This document shows positions 1 to 11,615 of a stretch of DNA of 64,000 bases, piece by piece. Positions within the stretch are counted from its first letter, which is position 1; each line of letters starts with the position of its first letter. The notes below the pieces were generated by a model, which was not told where the DNA came from, did not search any database, and saw only the letters and a list, made by a program, of their open reading frames with translations. The DNA lies in NCBI GenBank assembly GCA_022376515.1, contig WTXI01000002.1:1364001-1428000 (forward strand), written 5' to 3'. The position numbers and the translations under genes were made by a program. Origin of the DNA: Lactifluus volemus. Lineage: Eukaryota > Basidiomycota > Agaricomycetes > Russulales > Russulaceae.

Positions 1-657
1 CGAGAGGACTGAGCAGAAAACAGAAGATAAACCCGAGCAGGATCCTCCGCTCTCAGAGCTTCAGGCCAGATTAAAGACCAAGGAGGACGAAGTCTTGGAC
101 TTGACAGTATGCCCACTCCCCCCTTTAGCCTCCAAATGCAATTTCTGACCCCCGCCGTAAAAATTTAGAGTCGATTACGATACCTCCAAGCCGACTTTTT
201 GAATCTCCAACGAAATGCAGCTCGTGAGAAGGAGCAAACGCGAGATTTTGCCATCACTCGTTTCGCCGGAGACCTTCTCGAGACCGCAGACGTGCTATCC
301 CTCGCTCTCAAATCGGTACCCGAATCCGTTCTTACATCTCCAGCCGAGGCGAGCGCTCCGAATTCTGCCCAGTCGTCATCACCGGATAACAAATCCCCAT
401 CGGCGTACTTGCAAGAGTTGCACCGTGGCGTTGAGATGACCCAGCGTCTCCTATTGCAGACGCTATTCAAATTTCATGTCAAACCCTTCGATCCCACAGG
501 TGACAAGTTTGACCCCAATAAGCACGAAGCGTTATACCAGGCGCCAGTGCCGGGAAAAGAGCCCGGAACAGTCATTGACTGCCAAAAGATCGGCTACACG
601 ATCAAGGATCGAGTTCTGCGTGCAGCACGCGTTGGTGTCGCGCAGGAAACGTCATGA
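1..657 (+). CDS. MGE1: Mitochondrial GrpE-type nucleotide exchange factor (Mge1), 5' end missing
   Basis: GrpE is the nucleotide exchange factor for mitochondrial Hsp70 in the matrix, where it drives import and folding cycles. The window begins inside the gene. Exon 1 (1-106) reads without stops and ends in a charged helix. An intron runs from 107 (gtatgc) to 168 (ttag). Exon 2 (169-657) starts in the same phase. Visible GrpE features are the long dimerisation helix, with RYLQADFLNLQRN and REKEQTRDFAITRFAGDLL, and the C-terminal beta domain ending in GYTIKDRVLRAARVGVA. The last part carries the PGTVIDCQKIGY stretch expected near the Hsp70 contact. A serine-rich insert of about 20 residues sits between helix and beta domain. 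The mitochondrial presequence must lie upstream of base 1. No frame disruption is seen in the visible part. It converges on the PheRS gene. Confidence 0.93.
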
Positions 658-777
658 TTACAGCGGTGCTCATGCTAGGACTGTAGCGTATGATTTCGAT
701 ATGTGAGACCTAGACACGCATTCACACCGTAGATTGGGGACACTCCCCGCACACTTTCCATTTTATTGCACTAATAA

Positions 778-2250
778 TTACCGAATCTCAACTCCCCATC
801 GCTCCTTCAGGCGTGAAACTACCTGAATCTGCAATACGTTGACCTCGTCGTTCACAAGAGACCTGCAAGAGTATAAACACCATCTTCGGGTTCCAAAAGG
901 GTCAAAGTCACCTGTCAAATGAACGATAGGTGATACGGACGGTTAAGCTGTGTCGCTGCGTCTTCGGGTGCGTGAACCTGTCAATCTTTGCGACTGATAT
1001 GTAGGAGTAGCATGGTACTTGATCAACTATCACGTACGATGGCAACATCCTCAACCAAGTCTCCTGCAACATCCCTCACTACGTCGTACAGGTCGTTGTC
1101 GTGCATATCGTTGTCTGGCTTCCAGAAACTGACGTCTCTATAGCTAGCAGGATACTTGGAATATGGCTTGAATGCGTTGATTTTTCCATGGCTGAACTGT
1201 GAGAGAAACCGTGGGTCCTCAGACCAGAATAGCCGGATATCGGGGATGGAATAGAGAATCATAGCGATACGCTCGAGTCCAAGGCCAAAAGCCCAACCCA
1301 TTTTGTTTTGGATACCTGTCAACGAGAATGAGCTACGAATTTGCCACAGTCGGTTGTGATATACCTGCACGATCGAGCGTTGATTGAAGAACAACACCGC
1401 AACCAAGGATCTCAAGCCATTTTCCGCGGAAGAAAACCTCAACCTCGTAACTGGGGCTTGTAAAAGGGAAATAGGCCTCTATCCACCTGACCCGGAGAGG
1501 ATCGCTCTTGGATGCACCGGCAACATCGGCGAAGAGTTTGTACAGTAAACTGTTCAAGCAGAGCTTTAGATTTTTTGCGGTGACCTCCGAACTACGCACA
1601 TCATGCGAAGTCTGTTTTGGGTTGGTCTCCGAGATATGTTGGACGTCTTCAATAACGATGTTAGATGAGGCCAGCTGGTGCTCGAGTGATTGGCTCTCAT
1701 GCTCAACCCGCTCGATGCTTGACGCATCAGTAACGAAGATTTTTGCTCCCTCCATCTGATGGAAGACGGGATAGTGAGACGCGTCGATTTCGTCGCGTCG
1801 ATATACGTCCGCAGTGAGCAGCCACCGCTCGGTCCCTTTGGCAAAGACTTCGACCTCGTGCGCTGAGGTATGTGTACGTAGCATCACATTCCTGTTAATG
1901 TAATAAGAATCCGTCTTTGCTCTGCCAGGGTGATCTACGGGAAAGGAAAGCGAATCAAAGTTCTGGTACGGGGTAACGATGGGCGATAATGAGGAAAGAT
2001 GCGCAAAGTCCGGGAAATGGTTTTCTATGAGGGTGCGGAGTGTGCTAATCGGGTGTCCTTTCTGCGCATGCAAACGCCTAGAGAGTTTTGAGGAGATTGA
2101 CGGTGTCAGGTTCGTATAGTCATCGATAATATGTGTTTCTTCGAGAACCCGAATATGGGAGAAAGCTGATGTACTTTTATGGCCTCTAGTGAGCGTAGGG
2201 GACCAGCCAGTGAAAGTGAGGCGAACTCGTGCAAAGGACAAGGTTGACAT
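778..2250 (-). CDS. MSF1: Mitochondrial phenylalanyl-tRNA synthetase
   Basis: Class II monomeric PheRS of the organelle, charging mitochondrial tRNA-Phe. Four exons on the minus strand, 2250-1365, 1315-1038, 985-912 and 862-778, sum to 441 codons, usual for the family. The N-terminus is rich in Arg, Ser and Thr and lacks acid residues, as in a presequence. Catalytic-domain landmarks are [14 protein letters not shown], the motif 2 region ([15 protein letters not shown] then [21 protein letters not shown]) and motif 3 ([15 protein letters not shown]). The C-terminus is the ferredoxin-fold anticodon-binding domain, with [10 protein letters not shown] and a final [11 protein letters not shown] chose the ATG at 2250, but an in-frame ATG at 2283 is possible. 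The last three introns are about 50 bp. The frame is intact throughout. It is transcribed divergently from the gene starting at 2335. Confidence 0.95.
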
Positions 2251-2334
2251 CGAGCCCCCCCCAATGGAGCCGGCCCGGTTCATTGGGGAGATGGCGACCG
2301 TGACCGCGAGCGATCTAATATCACCTTCTTATTC
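2251..2334. promoter_or_regulatory. Short divergent intergenic region
   Basis: Only 84 bp separate the chosen start codons of the mitochondrial PheRS gene (-) and the charged nuclear-type protein (+). Both promoters and 5' UTRs must overlap each other or the neighbouring coding region. There is no obvious TATA box. The region holds an eight-C run just beyond the PheRS start. Confidence 0.4.
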
Positions 2335-3724
2335 ATGTCTCTCACCATCAAGCTATCCAAGAAGGGAAACACGAACCCAACTGTACGATGTCCCTTTACA
2401 ATCATTTACCATTTACCATCATCCACTACAGGCGGAACCTTCCACCGTACGTCGCAAATCGAACAGAAGGCGGGTAACTACGGACTCAGAAGAGGACGAC
2501 TATGAACCATCACCCCCCCGCACAGAAAACAAGCAAAAGCGGAAGCCAGCTCCCAAAGCAAAGGGACATGTAGAAAAGGAAGATCTATCAATACAAGACG
2601 AACAGAAACCTACCTCTACAAGGCCAAGAGATCGTAACCAGTCTGGCGGATTAAAGCGCCCCCGAGACGATGCTTTGTCGGCCGATGAACCAGAAGGGGA
2701 AGTTGATGTTGCGGCCGCACCGGATGAAGAGTCATCCGCTATTGCCACTGCTCCCGCGGTCGTCCCAGACGCTGTTAAAGAGGAATCCTCATCCATTTCT
2801 CTTCCCCCGTTCAAAAAGAAGCGACTTCCCCCCATCAAAAAGAACAAACCGGGAGCAGTTCCTTCCTCGAGCGGCGCCTCCAACCAACCAGCCACAGGCA
2901 AATCTGGCCCCAAGCCTCTTGAAGCAAAAGGTGGACCTACTTTTGCACAGGAAGACACCGTGGGCCCATTATCGGTGTTGAAGAGACCAAAACGACTCAA
3001 TAATGCTCAAGAGGTCAACCTAAATGACAGGAGTGTGTACGAATCACTTTTCAAACACGTACGTCCTCTGTCATCGGGTTTGCATTTTGGGGCTTCATGT
3101 AATTTCTAGTCTGGAGGCTCCACCCCACGTGCTGGCCTCAACCTGAAGGAAAAGGAAGAGCGACGAAGAGAACTGGATAAGATGCGCGAGGAGGATCGTG
3201 CGCGGCGTGCTGCAGATGCTGTAAGCTCTCCTTTTGTGTCTTCGTTCTCGTTCTCAACCGCGTCATCGACATAGGAGCACGTCTTTGACTTACGCGCACA
3301 ACACGACAAAATCATGTCCTTTGTAGAACGCTTGCAAGCTCGTCGCAGTGGAGCGCTCTGGCCTAACATCCTAGCCGTTGCCTTCAGGCAGGAACGCGAG
3401 AGGGTTGAGCTGCGGCAAGAACGGGAGCGAGCAAGGCAGGCAGAAGTTACTCCGAAGGGAAAGGTGGCAGGAGATGTTCCTGACGCGGCTTACCTATGAC
3501 CCCGTAGGTTTACCTGGATTACTGTGTTTTGCATTCTCTCGCACCGTTTTATCGGTATCTGGCAGATCGGGACTCCAGCTGGAAATGGCTGGCCGTTGTT
3601 TGATACCGCCTCGAGGCACGAAATGGAACTATCTCATGTAGCGAAAGCAATGTCTGTTCGTTCCCCTCATCCAATCCAGCACCAGATTTTCAACACACGA
3701 CAAGTGATACCACAAGGGTCATGA
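2335..3724 (+). CDS. Charged, probably nuclear protein of unknown function
   Basis: I do not recognise the family. The start ATG at 2335 opens MSLTIKLSKKGN; a 49-bp intron (2383-2431) joins it in frame to a long basic/acidic region with lysine clusters (FKKKRLPPIKKNK) that look like nuclear localisation signals. Further introns lie at 3059-3109 and 3221-3274. They link SGGSTPRAGLNLKEKEERRR and EHVFDLRAQHDKIMSFVERLQ, an amphipathic, probably coiled segment. After about 3400 the frame that began the exon stops at 3499. A neighbouring frame instead continues as RRERWQEMFLTRLTYDP, then a good intron (3504-3565), then IGTPAGNGWPLFDTASRHE to a stop at 3724. That second path looks more protein-like and needs either one missing base near 3440 or a roughly 40-bp intron there. 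Confidence in a gene is high; in its 3' structure it is low. Confidence 0.6.
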
Positions 3725-3936
3725 CGTTGAAGTCTCTTTCATCCCCTGTGGTCACAAACTGCTGCATACATGTCTCCTATCATATTCCGAACAACGAGGA
3801 CAGCTTACGGGATTTAATACATTTAGCCAACATAAGTCAGTCAAGCGAGACCTTGTTTTGTTGCCGCAGGACACGCGCGGAAGCGGTAATCACGGAACCG
3901 TCCATAAACGTTGTGGGCATCAAAAGGACTGGAGGG

Positions 3937-3944
3937 TATAAATA
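3937..3944 (+). promoter_or_regulatory. Candidate TATA box of the F-box gene
   Basis: TATAAATA lies 47 bp upstream of the ATG at 3991, a plausible core promoter spacing for a fungal gene. An upstream ATG at 3948, out of frame with the gene, falls just after it; if the transcript starts close to the TATA box, this ATG could be in the 5' leader. Confidence 0.45.
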
Positions 3945-3990
3945 CAAATGTTGCTTTGTACCTCATTCAAGCGCCTAACGGACTTTTACC

Positions 3991-5828
3991 ATGACATCCA
4001 CATCTCCCTTGTCCAGCGTCAATACCTCGCTACTCCTGCAGGCGCTTATAGAAAGATTTGACAACGGACTTTCCTTGGACAAGACTGGATCTGCAAAGTA
4101 AGCTCCAGGACTATTTCTTGACGAATTCTGACACGACGTGTTCAGTGAGAGCGCCGAGTCCATTAACGTAAGCCATCTGAACTCTCATAGGCTAACTGTC
4201 ATAATACTCAATTTGCTCATCAGACCGAAGTTCGGAAACTAGCTGCACTCCTCCCTCGCCTACAAGTGGCTCTTGCTCGCCGTCAAAACACTGAAACTAC
4301 CATCAACAGGCTTCCCATCGAAGTTCTAGCCCACATCTTCAAGTTCGCGAGTGTCACGGAGGATGCTCACCCAGCGCGCCGAATAATTACGCTCTCTTTG
4401 GTTTGTTATCACTGGCGTCAAACAGCCCTCGGCTTTCCGGCACTCTGGACCACAATCCATCTTCGGGAAGGCGCCATCCACGATTTTCAGCTCGCCACAC
4501 TCTGTTTAGAGAGGTCGAAGGATGCGTCTCTCAGCATTATTATGTCAACGCCTTTCCGAGGGGAACAGATATCCAATTTCTTCTCGCCATATTCATCTCG
4601 AATCGAAAGCGTGTTGATCTTTGTCCCATTCAAATGTTCATCGTACGATGTTCCACGCCTTCTCTCGTCCACATGCGGATTTCCGGCCCCTAGGCTCAAA
4701 TGCCTTCGTCTGTGCACCGCAATGTGGGGCTCTTATCACTCACCTAAACTTCCAGTGATCTTTGGTGGCGACATATCACGTGTGACGCATCTCCAAGTTG
4801 AATCATTCTCACCATATCCCGGGCACACTTTCGGTTGCTTAACTCACCTGGCGTTAAGCTCGCAGTCTCAATTTGACAAGAGGCCTTCCATGACAGAATT
4901 CCTCGACTTCCTCGCAGCGAACCCTTATCTTGAAGAGCTCCTGCTGGATGACGCTGGCCCCTCAGTCCGCACGTCAGACAACCGCCCTCCGATTCATTTG
5001 CCCAATATGCGGCTGCTTTGCTTTGTCACAACTTCAACAGAGAGAATGCTGCCGTCGCGAGTGCTTATTCATCTCCGGCTCCCTCGCCAGTGTTCCATCC
5101 GTGTGCATCGAGATATGGACCCGTCTTATCTGGAGGACCTTTTACCATCCCCCTTCCCAGAAGATGTTCGCCTTCTACCCACGTTCGGGATGGTCGAAAA
5201 ACTTTCGCTCAGAGACGATATCAAAGCTTTTGGGGAGTGTTCAGTCCGATATAGCGTCACGTCCCGCCAGTCGGGTGTCTCCTTGTCATATCCCCTTCGG
5301 TGCCCTGACCCCCACGATATTTGGCCAGAAGCCGCCTTCTCCAGCTTTCTGCGATCCGTTCCTTGCACACAGATACAGGTGCTGTGCCTCAGCCTAGGGA
5401 AAGTTGCCCAAACATTCCACGCCGAGGGATGGAAGAGCCTCTTTGGACGGTTGACGGCACTTAAAGAACTCTACATCACCGATATGGACGTCTCTAACGT
5501 CGTGAAAGGCCTATTGGTGGGGCCACGTCGGGATACGGTGCACACGGAAATTCTTCCTGGACTATCTACGATTTGCTTCATACGTCCGAAATCCCTGGAC
5601 ATCGACGCGCTGCTCTCGTGGAGTAAAGGACGCACGACGCGCGAGCACCCAACCGATCACAGGTTGACAATAGTTGTGGATACGTCGGATTTGGGTTTCA
5701 AAATGCCCAAGTGTTTACCCAAGAACGTGCAAATCTATACCGCAGACTCCGCGTGCGGTGTCGTTGACGATCACACATTCGAGGAGCCCTTGGACTTGAC
5801 TTGCCCACCTTTTGGTAGAGATGATTGA
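3991..5828 (+). CDS. F-box protein
   Basis: Probable substrate receptor of an SCF ubiquitin ligase. Three exons: 3991-4097, a 22-nt exon 4146-4167, and 4224-5828, together 577 residues. The second exon is joined by consensus sites (aag|gtaagc, ttcag|t, aac|gtaagc, tcag|acc) and gives a continuous reading frame. The F-box follows a short N-terminal helix: INRLPIEVLAHIFKFAS, then ITLSLVCYHWRQTALGFPALWTTI, the usual Skp1-binding pattern of Agaricomycete F-box proteins. The remaining 430 residues have irregular leucine-rich spacing (PHLRLCTA-like, LEELLLDDAG, LTALKELYITDMD) typical of LRR-type F-box proteins, without a recognisable catalytic domain. These proteins form large, fast-evolving families in mushrooms, so the substrate cannot be guessed. 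Confidence 0.88.
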
Positions 5829-6033
5829 CTTTGCTGACCGGACCCTTTGAACCCAGACTACACATAGACTTCCTTTAGTTTTGATAGATCTTTATGTTGG
5901 TGCTAGTACTTACGTCGCTGTAATTATTGTTAGGTTGATCTCACGTGACTGACGCGCTGTATTTGTAACGCGTTCAATTCGATTCCGAGTCCGACTCATA
6001 GCTTGCCTCAGTCTTCATTGGTGTCCCTGGGTC

Positions 6034-9000
6034 ATGAAGTTTTTCATTGATGATCTTCCCGTACGCTGTCCTGTATTTCTTGATAGAATTGAGTAACTCG
6101 TGTTGGCAGATAATATTCCCTTATGACCGAATATATCCTGGTACGTCTTACAATCCGTTGTAAACAGTTTCGTCAAATTCACCATATATAGAACAATATG
6201 CATACATGTGTGATTTAAAACGAACCCTGGATGCAACGGTGTGTGTATATGAGCTACGATGTACTGGGAATGTCTCACCTCTGTGTCGTGAGGCAGGGGC
6301 ACTGTGTACTTGAAATGCCCTCAGGGACGGGAAAGACGGTGTCCTGCTCTCCCTAATCGTCTCATACCAACAGGTATCACCTATTTTCCTTGAGAAATAG
6401 GCCTCAGACTGCCCCTTGATCCCCAGTTCTTTCCCGTGAAGCGCAAACTCATCTACTGCTCTCGAACGGTCCCCGAGATAGAGAAGGCGCTGTCAGAGTT
6501 AAAGCGATTAATGGAATATCGTATATCAGTCGCAGAGACTGAGGAGCAGCGAGGGAAGGAAAAGGCATTCACTGGTTTGGGATTGACCAGTCGCAAGAAC
6601 TTATGCATACACCCCGAGGTATGGCTCCTTGCCGAGTAGTTGTTGGCTATTCGTGACTCATCTCATTTTTTGAAGGTGTCCAAGGAGAAAAAAGGCAAGG
6701 TCGTTGATGCTCGGTGTCGAGACCTCACGAACGCAACTGTCGTAAATAAGGCTAGAGCAGAACCTGGTTCTGTGGAAGTCTGCGCCTTTCACGAGGTGGG
6801 TGTCTTCGCCACCACATCGTGCCTTCACACACTCAAATGCGTACCGAAAGAATATGAATGAAATTCCGAACGAGAAAGTTCTGGCACCTGGAATATCGAC
6901 CTTGGCAGACATATTGCAACATGGACGAGATACTGCGACTTGTCCATATTTTACTATCCGACGTTCGGTTTGTTAGCGTCTTCCTTCTTTTTTCACAATG
7001 GATGACTGATTTGTGATTAAGATGGCCTTTGTCGATGTCATCATTTACTCCTTTCATTACCTCCTCGATCCAAAAGTTGCCGAGCAAGTCTCCAAGGAGA
7101 TGTCCAAAGACTCGATAGTCGTTTTCGATGAAGCGCATAATATAGGTAGGGTGTGAGGAAACCCTCGTTCTTCAGGTCTAAGCGTCAAATGTCCTTAGAT
7201 AATGTGTGTATCGAGTCGCTGAGTATTGATTTGACTCGCCGATGCTCGATGCGGCCGCTCGAAGCGTGGACAAGCTTGCAGATAAAATCGACGAGCAAGT
7301 TTCCTCCCCTGATCCTTGAGCTGCGGGTGTGGGTATTGACTGGCGCTTCAGGATCAAGAAGACAGATTCCTCCAAACTGCAGGATGAATATGCCAAGCTC
7401 GTAGAAGGGCTGCAAGAGGCAGCCTCTGACGAAGAAGCTTTCATGAGTAACCCAGGTCCGTCCAAGGCACCATCCACCACTGCGATATGACTGATGCGTG
7501 CTCTAGTTCTCCCAGAAGACCTTCTTAAGGAAGCTGTTCCTGGAAACATCCGAAAAGCAGAGCATTTCGTCGCTTTCCTCAAACGGCTTGTCGAATATCT
7601 CAAGGTCGAGTCCTTCCATTCTGTTCAAAATTAAGTCTTACGCCATATGTCTATGTTCCGCTAGACCCGCATGCGCGTGTTACATGTTGTTGCTGAGACT
7701 CCGTTATCGTTTCTTCAACATTTAAAAGATATCACTTACATCGAAAGGAGGCCTCTCCGGTAGGCCCGCCTCTGGGCATAACATCACAAAGCACATTGTT
7801 AACATTCCCTCCGTGAACAGGTTCTGTGCAGAACGATTGCAGTCTCTAGTTCGAACCCTCGAGCTCAACCGACTGGACGAATATTCGTCCTTGCAAAAAG
7901 TCGCAAACTTTGCGACACTTGTCTCAACATATGAAAAAGGTTCTCGACGTCCATGCGTCCTTCTATTGATCTCTCTGTCTGCAAATTAACAGAGGCTTGT
8001 AGGATTCCTCCTCATTCTCGAACCATTCGAAACCGACAATGCTACAGTGCCGAATCCGATGTTCCACTTTATGTACGTACTTGACTCCCGTGCCCTTCAT
8101 CTGCACTCGTACTCATATGTTGCATCAGTTGCATGGACCCGGCCATTGCTATTAAACCCGTGTTCGAGCGTTTCAGCAGCGTTGTGATCACATCAGGGAC
8201 AATTTCACCGCTTGACATGTACCCTAAAATGTTACAGTTCACTCCCGTAGTTCAGGAAACATATGCGATGACCCTCACACGCAATGCATTCTTACCTCTT
8301 GTGAGCCACAACTTCTTCATCTCCGGCTGATAGCATATACTGTCAAACCTCAGGTCATAACCCGAGGCAGTGATCAAGTTGCTATCAGTTCTCGCTTCGA
8401 GGTGCGAAACGACCCTGCCGTTGTGCGGAACTTCGGAAGTATATTAGTGGAATATAGCAAGATTGTACCTGATGGTGTCGTTGCCTTCTTCCCGAGCTAC
8501 CTCTACATGGAGTCCATCGTCGCGGCCTGGAATGACATGGTATGCATACATGACTGTATCTAAGATGGAAGTATAACAAGTCGCTTTCTCACAGGGCATC
8601 CTGAGCGAAGTTTGGAAGCATAAGCTCATTTTCGTTGAGACACCCGACGCGAACGAGACAAGCATCGCACTCGAAAACTACCGGAGGGTATGATATATCC
8701 TGGTCCCTCCTTTTGCTTATATAATCCAACCTAGGCATGCGACAACGGTCGAGGTGCTGTTCTGTTGTCCGTCGCAAGAGGGAAGGTTTCGGAAGGAATT
8801 GATTTTGATCACAACTATGGACGAGCTGTGATAATGTTTGGGTAGGTTCTCTGGTCTGCAAAGAGCGCAGTTCTCACTAATGGCTTCGAATCAGCGTCCC
8901 GTACCAATACACAGAAAGCCGAATTTTGAAAGCGCGGTTGGAGTACCTCCGAGACGCTTACCGGATACGCGAGTCCGAATTCCTGGGCTTTGACGCAATT

Positions 9001-9499
9001 CGAAACGCCGCCCAGTGCGTCGGCCGTGCTCTGCGAGGGAAGACCGACTGGGGTCTCATGGTATTTGCGGATAAGGTTCGTCAGTGTCACAGCCGCTGAG
9101 CGTTAGATGTGTGCTCATGCTATTCGGGGTTATCGCTAGCGCTTTGCACGTGCGGACAAACGAGCTAAGCTGCCAAGGTGGATCAATCAGTATATAACTG
9201 AAACAGCGGCAAACCTCTCGACGGATATGGCTTTGACACTATCAAAACTTTTCATGCGCACTATCTCACAGAATGCGAGTGAGAACTCTACCGGGATTTC
9301 ACTGTGGACGGTGGAGGACGTAGAGAAGGCACAGGCAGCGCAACGGGAGGCGGAGGCGTTGCAAATTACCGCCATAGCGGTTGAACGATCGCGAGCTAGC
9401 CTGGGAGGACAGGAGGTGCCGATGGATGAAGATGATGATTATTATGAGGACAATGTTTTCTCAGACAGGGTGCTAGGGGAGGTTGACTTGGATATATAG
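6034..9499 (+). CDS. RAD3: DNA repair/transcription helicase XPD (Rad3), TFIIH subunit; two apparent single-base deletions
   Basis: 5'-3' superfamily 2 DNA helicase of TFIIH, needed for nucleotide excision repair and promoter opening. At least a dozen exons; the first three are only 27, 31 and 47 nt (6034-6060, 6110-6140, 6192-6238). Seen in order are the N-terminus MKFFIDDLP, Walker A MPSGTGKT, motif Ia [13 protein letters not shown], four Fe-S cysteines ([29 protein letters not shown]), the DEAH box (VVFDEAHNI), and the C-terminal helicase half with [31 protein letters not shown] and [12 protein letters not shown]. An acidic tail ends at 9499. The frame breaks right after Walker A (expected TT, one T present at 6345) and after SLSIDLTR (expected CCC, CC at 7239-7240). 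Elsewhere the match to yeast Rad3 is close, so sequence error is much likelier than a dead gene. Confidence 0.95.
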
Positions 9500-11615
9500 T
9501 AAAAGTACAGAAGTCATGATGCGAGCGGGTCACATAAAGGAGGCGGAGGGGAGAGACGTTGATAGAGCTATGGAGACCGACAGAAACAGCTGGGGCATTT
9601 TGTTGGCAACTAATCGCAGATTTCAATTATTATTTTTTAAACTTGGAGGGCAGCAGATAATACCTCGCCTGATAGAACGACACGTTCCGGTTGGCTGACG
9701 TGTTAAGGGGAATGAGGGAAAAGAAAGTGAGGCGGGAAATAAAGACATACGTATAATATCTACGACAGCGACAGCGAACAGCTCCTGATTGGGCAGCGCA
9801 GTTGGGAGGATGGATGGAACTATTATAACATTTTGAATCTTGGCAATCGACGCTGCGCTCTTCGATGAGGATCAAATGACCGCAAACGGAACTTTCTCTA
9901 AAGCTGAGGTGCCTATGACACATCTAATAGTTTAATTAATCAGCTTCGAAAAAAGGGCAAGGGCGACGGGGGAAAGCGGACTTGAGCGTCGTCGGCGGAG
10001 GTAGGGGCTGTCGTCGGTACACGGGGGGGCAAGGGGGGCGCGACGTGGGGAGGTAAGAACGAGGCTGAGGCTGTTTGATCAAATCGTTCGGTTTAAGTTT
10101 AAGATCGACAAGGAACGCCAATTGGTCGACCTCAAAGTCTCAAACTTGACCCGACTCGGCCGCCGCTCCAACCTTCCACAAGCACGAGTTTTTTTTTACC
10201 CAGTACAATCCTCTTCACTTAAATTAAAAAGACATGAATAGTAAGTTGCCAAAAAGGTTGTTTATACGCATATTCCATTCAGGAAAAAAAAAGGGTGCTT
10301 CAACCCTATAAATGGGACATTACTCGGCAGTCTCCGCTGGGCCGGATCTGTGTCAAGGCTTCTAGAATCTAGATTTGGTTTTCCCGCATTGCTCGGCATT
10401 TCTCGGCTAACAATCTTCCATTGAGACCAAGTCCGCGGATACATAAACTAGTTCTGATCTCTCTCTTTGAAGACCAAGGCTTACACAAATACCGCTCTTG
10501 GTAGGTCCACGTGCTACCGTAATCTGTCTAAACGCAGCACCTGTAGTAACCCAAGGTCTAGGTTGGGTTGTATCTTCTGATCAATAACGCCGCAAGGCAT
10601 GAAGCGAAGCGACGTGTTGGGGTACACCTTACGATACCCACTTGCTCAATTTGCTCATCCTCATTTATTTATTTTTTTCAATCGGCGCATCATGAATCGC
10701 GAACCATGTTTTCCGATCCACGCGGACGATAATCTGGCAGCACTACTGTATATCTATATTGCCGATAGAAAATCTCTCACATTTCCGATATGACACTTTT
10801 AGGTTTGTGCGACGTCCGGTCATCCACCAGTCGTCTACCGCGACTTTCATCCCAAATCAAACTTGCCAGTGAAGGAGTGATACCTAAGCGACGCACCTCG
10901 GCTGGAACCCGTCTATGATGGGGGATGGGTTACTCTCCTTGTAGCCCTCACGTTATGCAAAAAGCTCATGATTTCTGGAACTTCGTATGGAGGAGGTTGT
11001 CCTACATAAGTCACTTGACGATGTTTACGTTTCGCTATTTTTGCTTCGTGCTTCCATGCATCTTTCAGTATCATAACCGCTTACCACATTCTTCAACGCC
11101 TTCTCCCATACTCGTATGTGCGCAAAGCAAGGATTTCATCAGTGTGGCTCGTGCTTCCTGCCCAATCCATAAGACGTCTGGATTTATTGCACCCGTGACC
11201 GCAGTCATCGTGTGATCACTTCTGCTACTCTCTCCGTTTGCTCCGGATCTCGACCTCCCTCAATGGGACAACGCTTCACGAATCACCGCACCTACGCTCT
11301 GCGGCCATAAAGGATAAGAGTTTGGAAGTTCCGCGGGCCGATTGTTTTCCTCGGTCCATCGCTGTCTCCGGATGACAGCGTGCACAAAAACTCAACGCCA
11401 CGTTCGGGGATGCTGTCAGCTGGTTTCGAGAGAAAATGACAGTAAATTAATTCCTCGGTCGCTACGGATCCGTCTACAAAACGAGTTCAAGGCCGGTCGG
11501 CAACGAGCTTCCAGAGAAATCCGCGCGTTCCCTCCTCAGTCACGATTTCAGGCCGTAGCAGACAATGGGGCACTAGGGATATGCTACACTAAATAACCCA
11601 GAAGGAAAAAAATAT
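9500..11615. other. Intergenic stretch, no gene seen
   Basis: Between the convergent ends of RAD3 and YME1. Short open frames occur on both strands but have no codon or domain character and no plausible splice partners. There are short G-rich (10020-10040) and T-rich (10190-10198) runs. I see no tRNA, terminal repeats or transposase remnant. Confidence 0.5.

Noticed and set aside
2500..3000. 166-codon minus-strand frame
   Set aside because: Mirror of the charged plus-strand gene, made of Ser/Gly-rich low-complexity text; no start context or introns.
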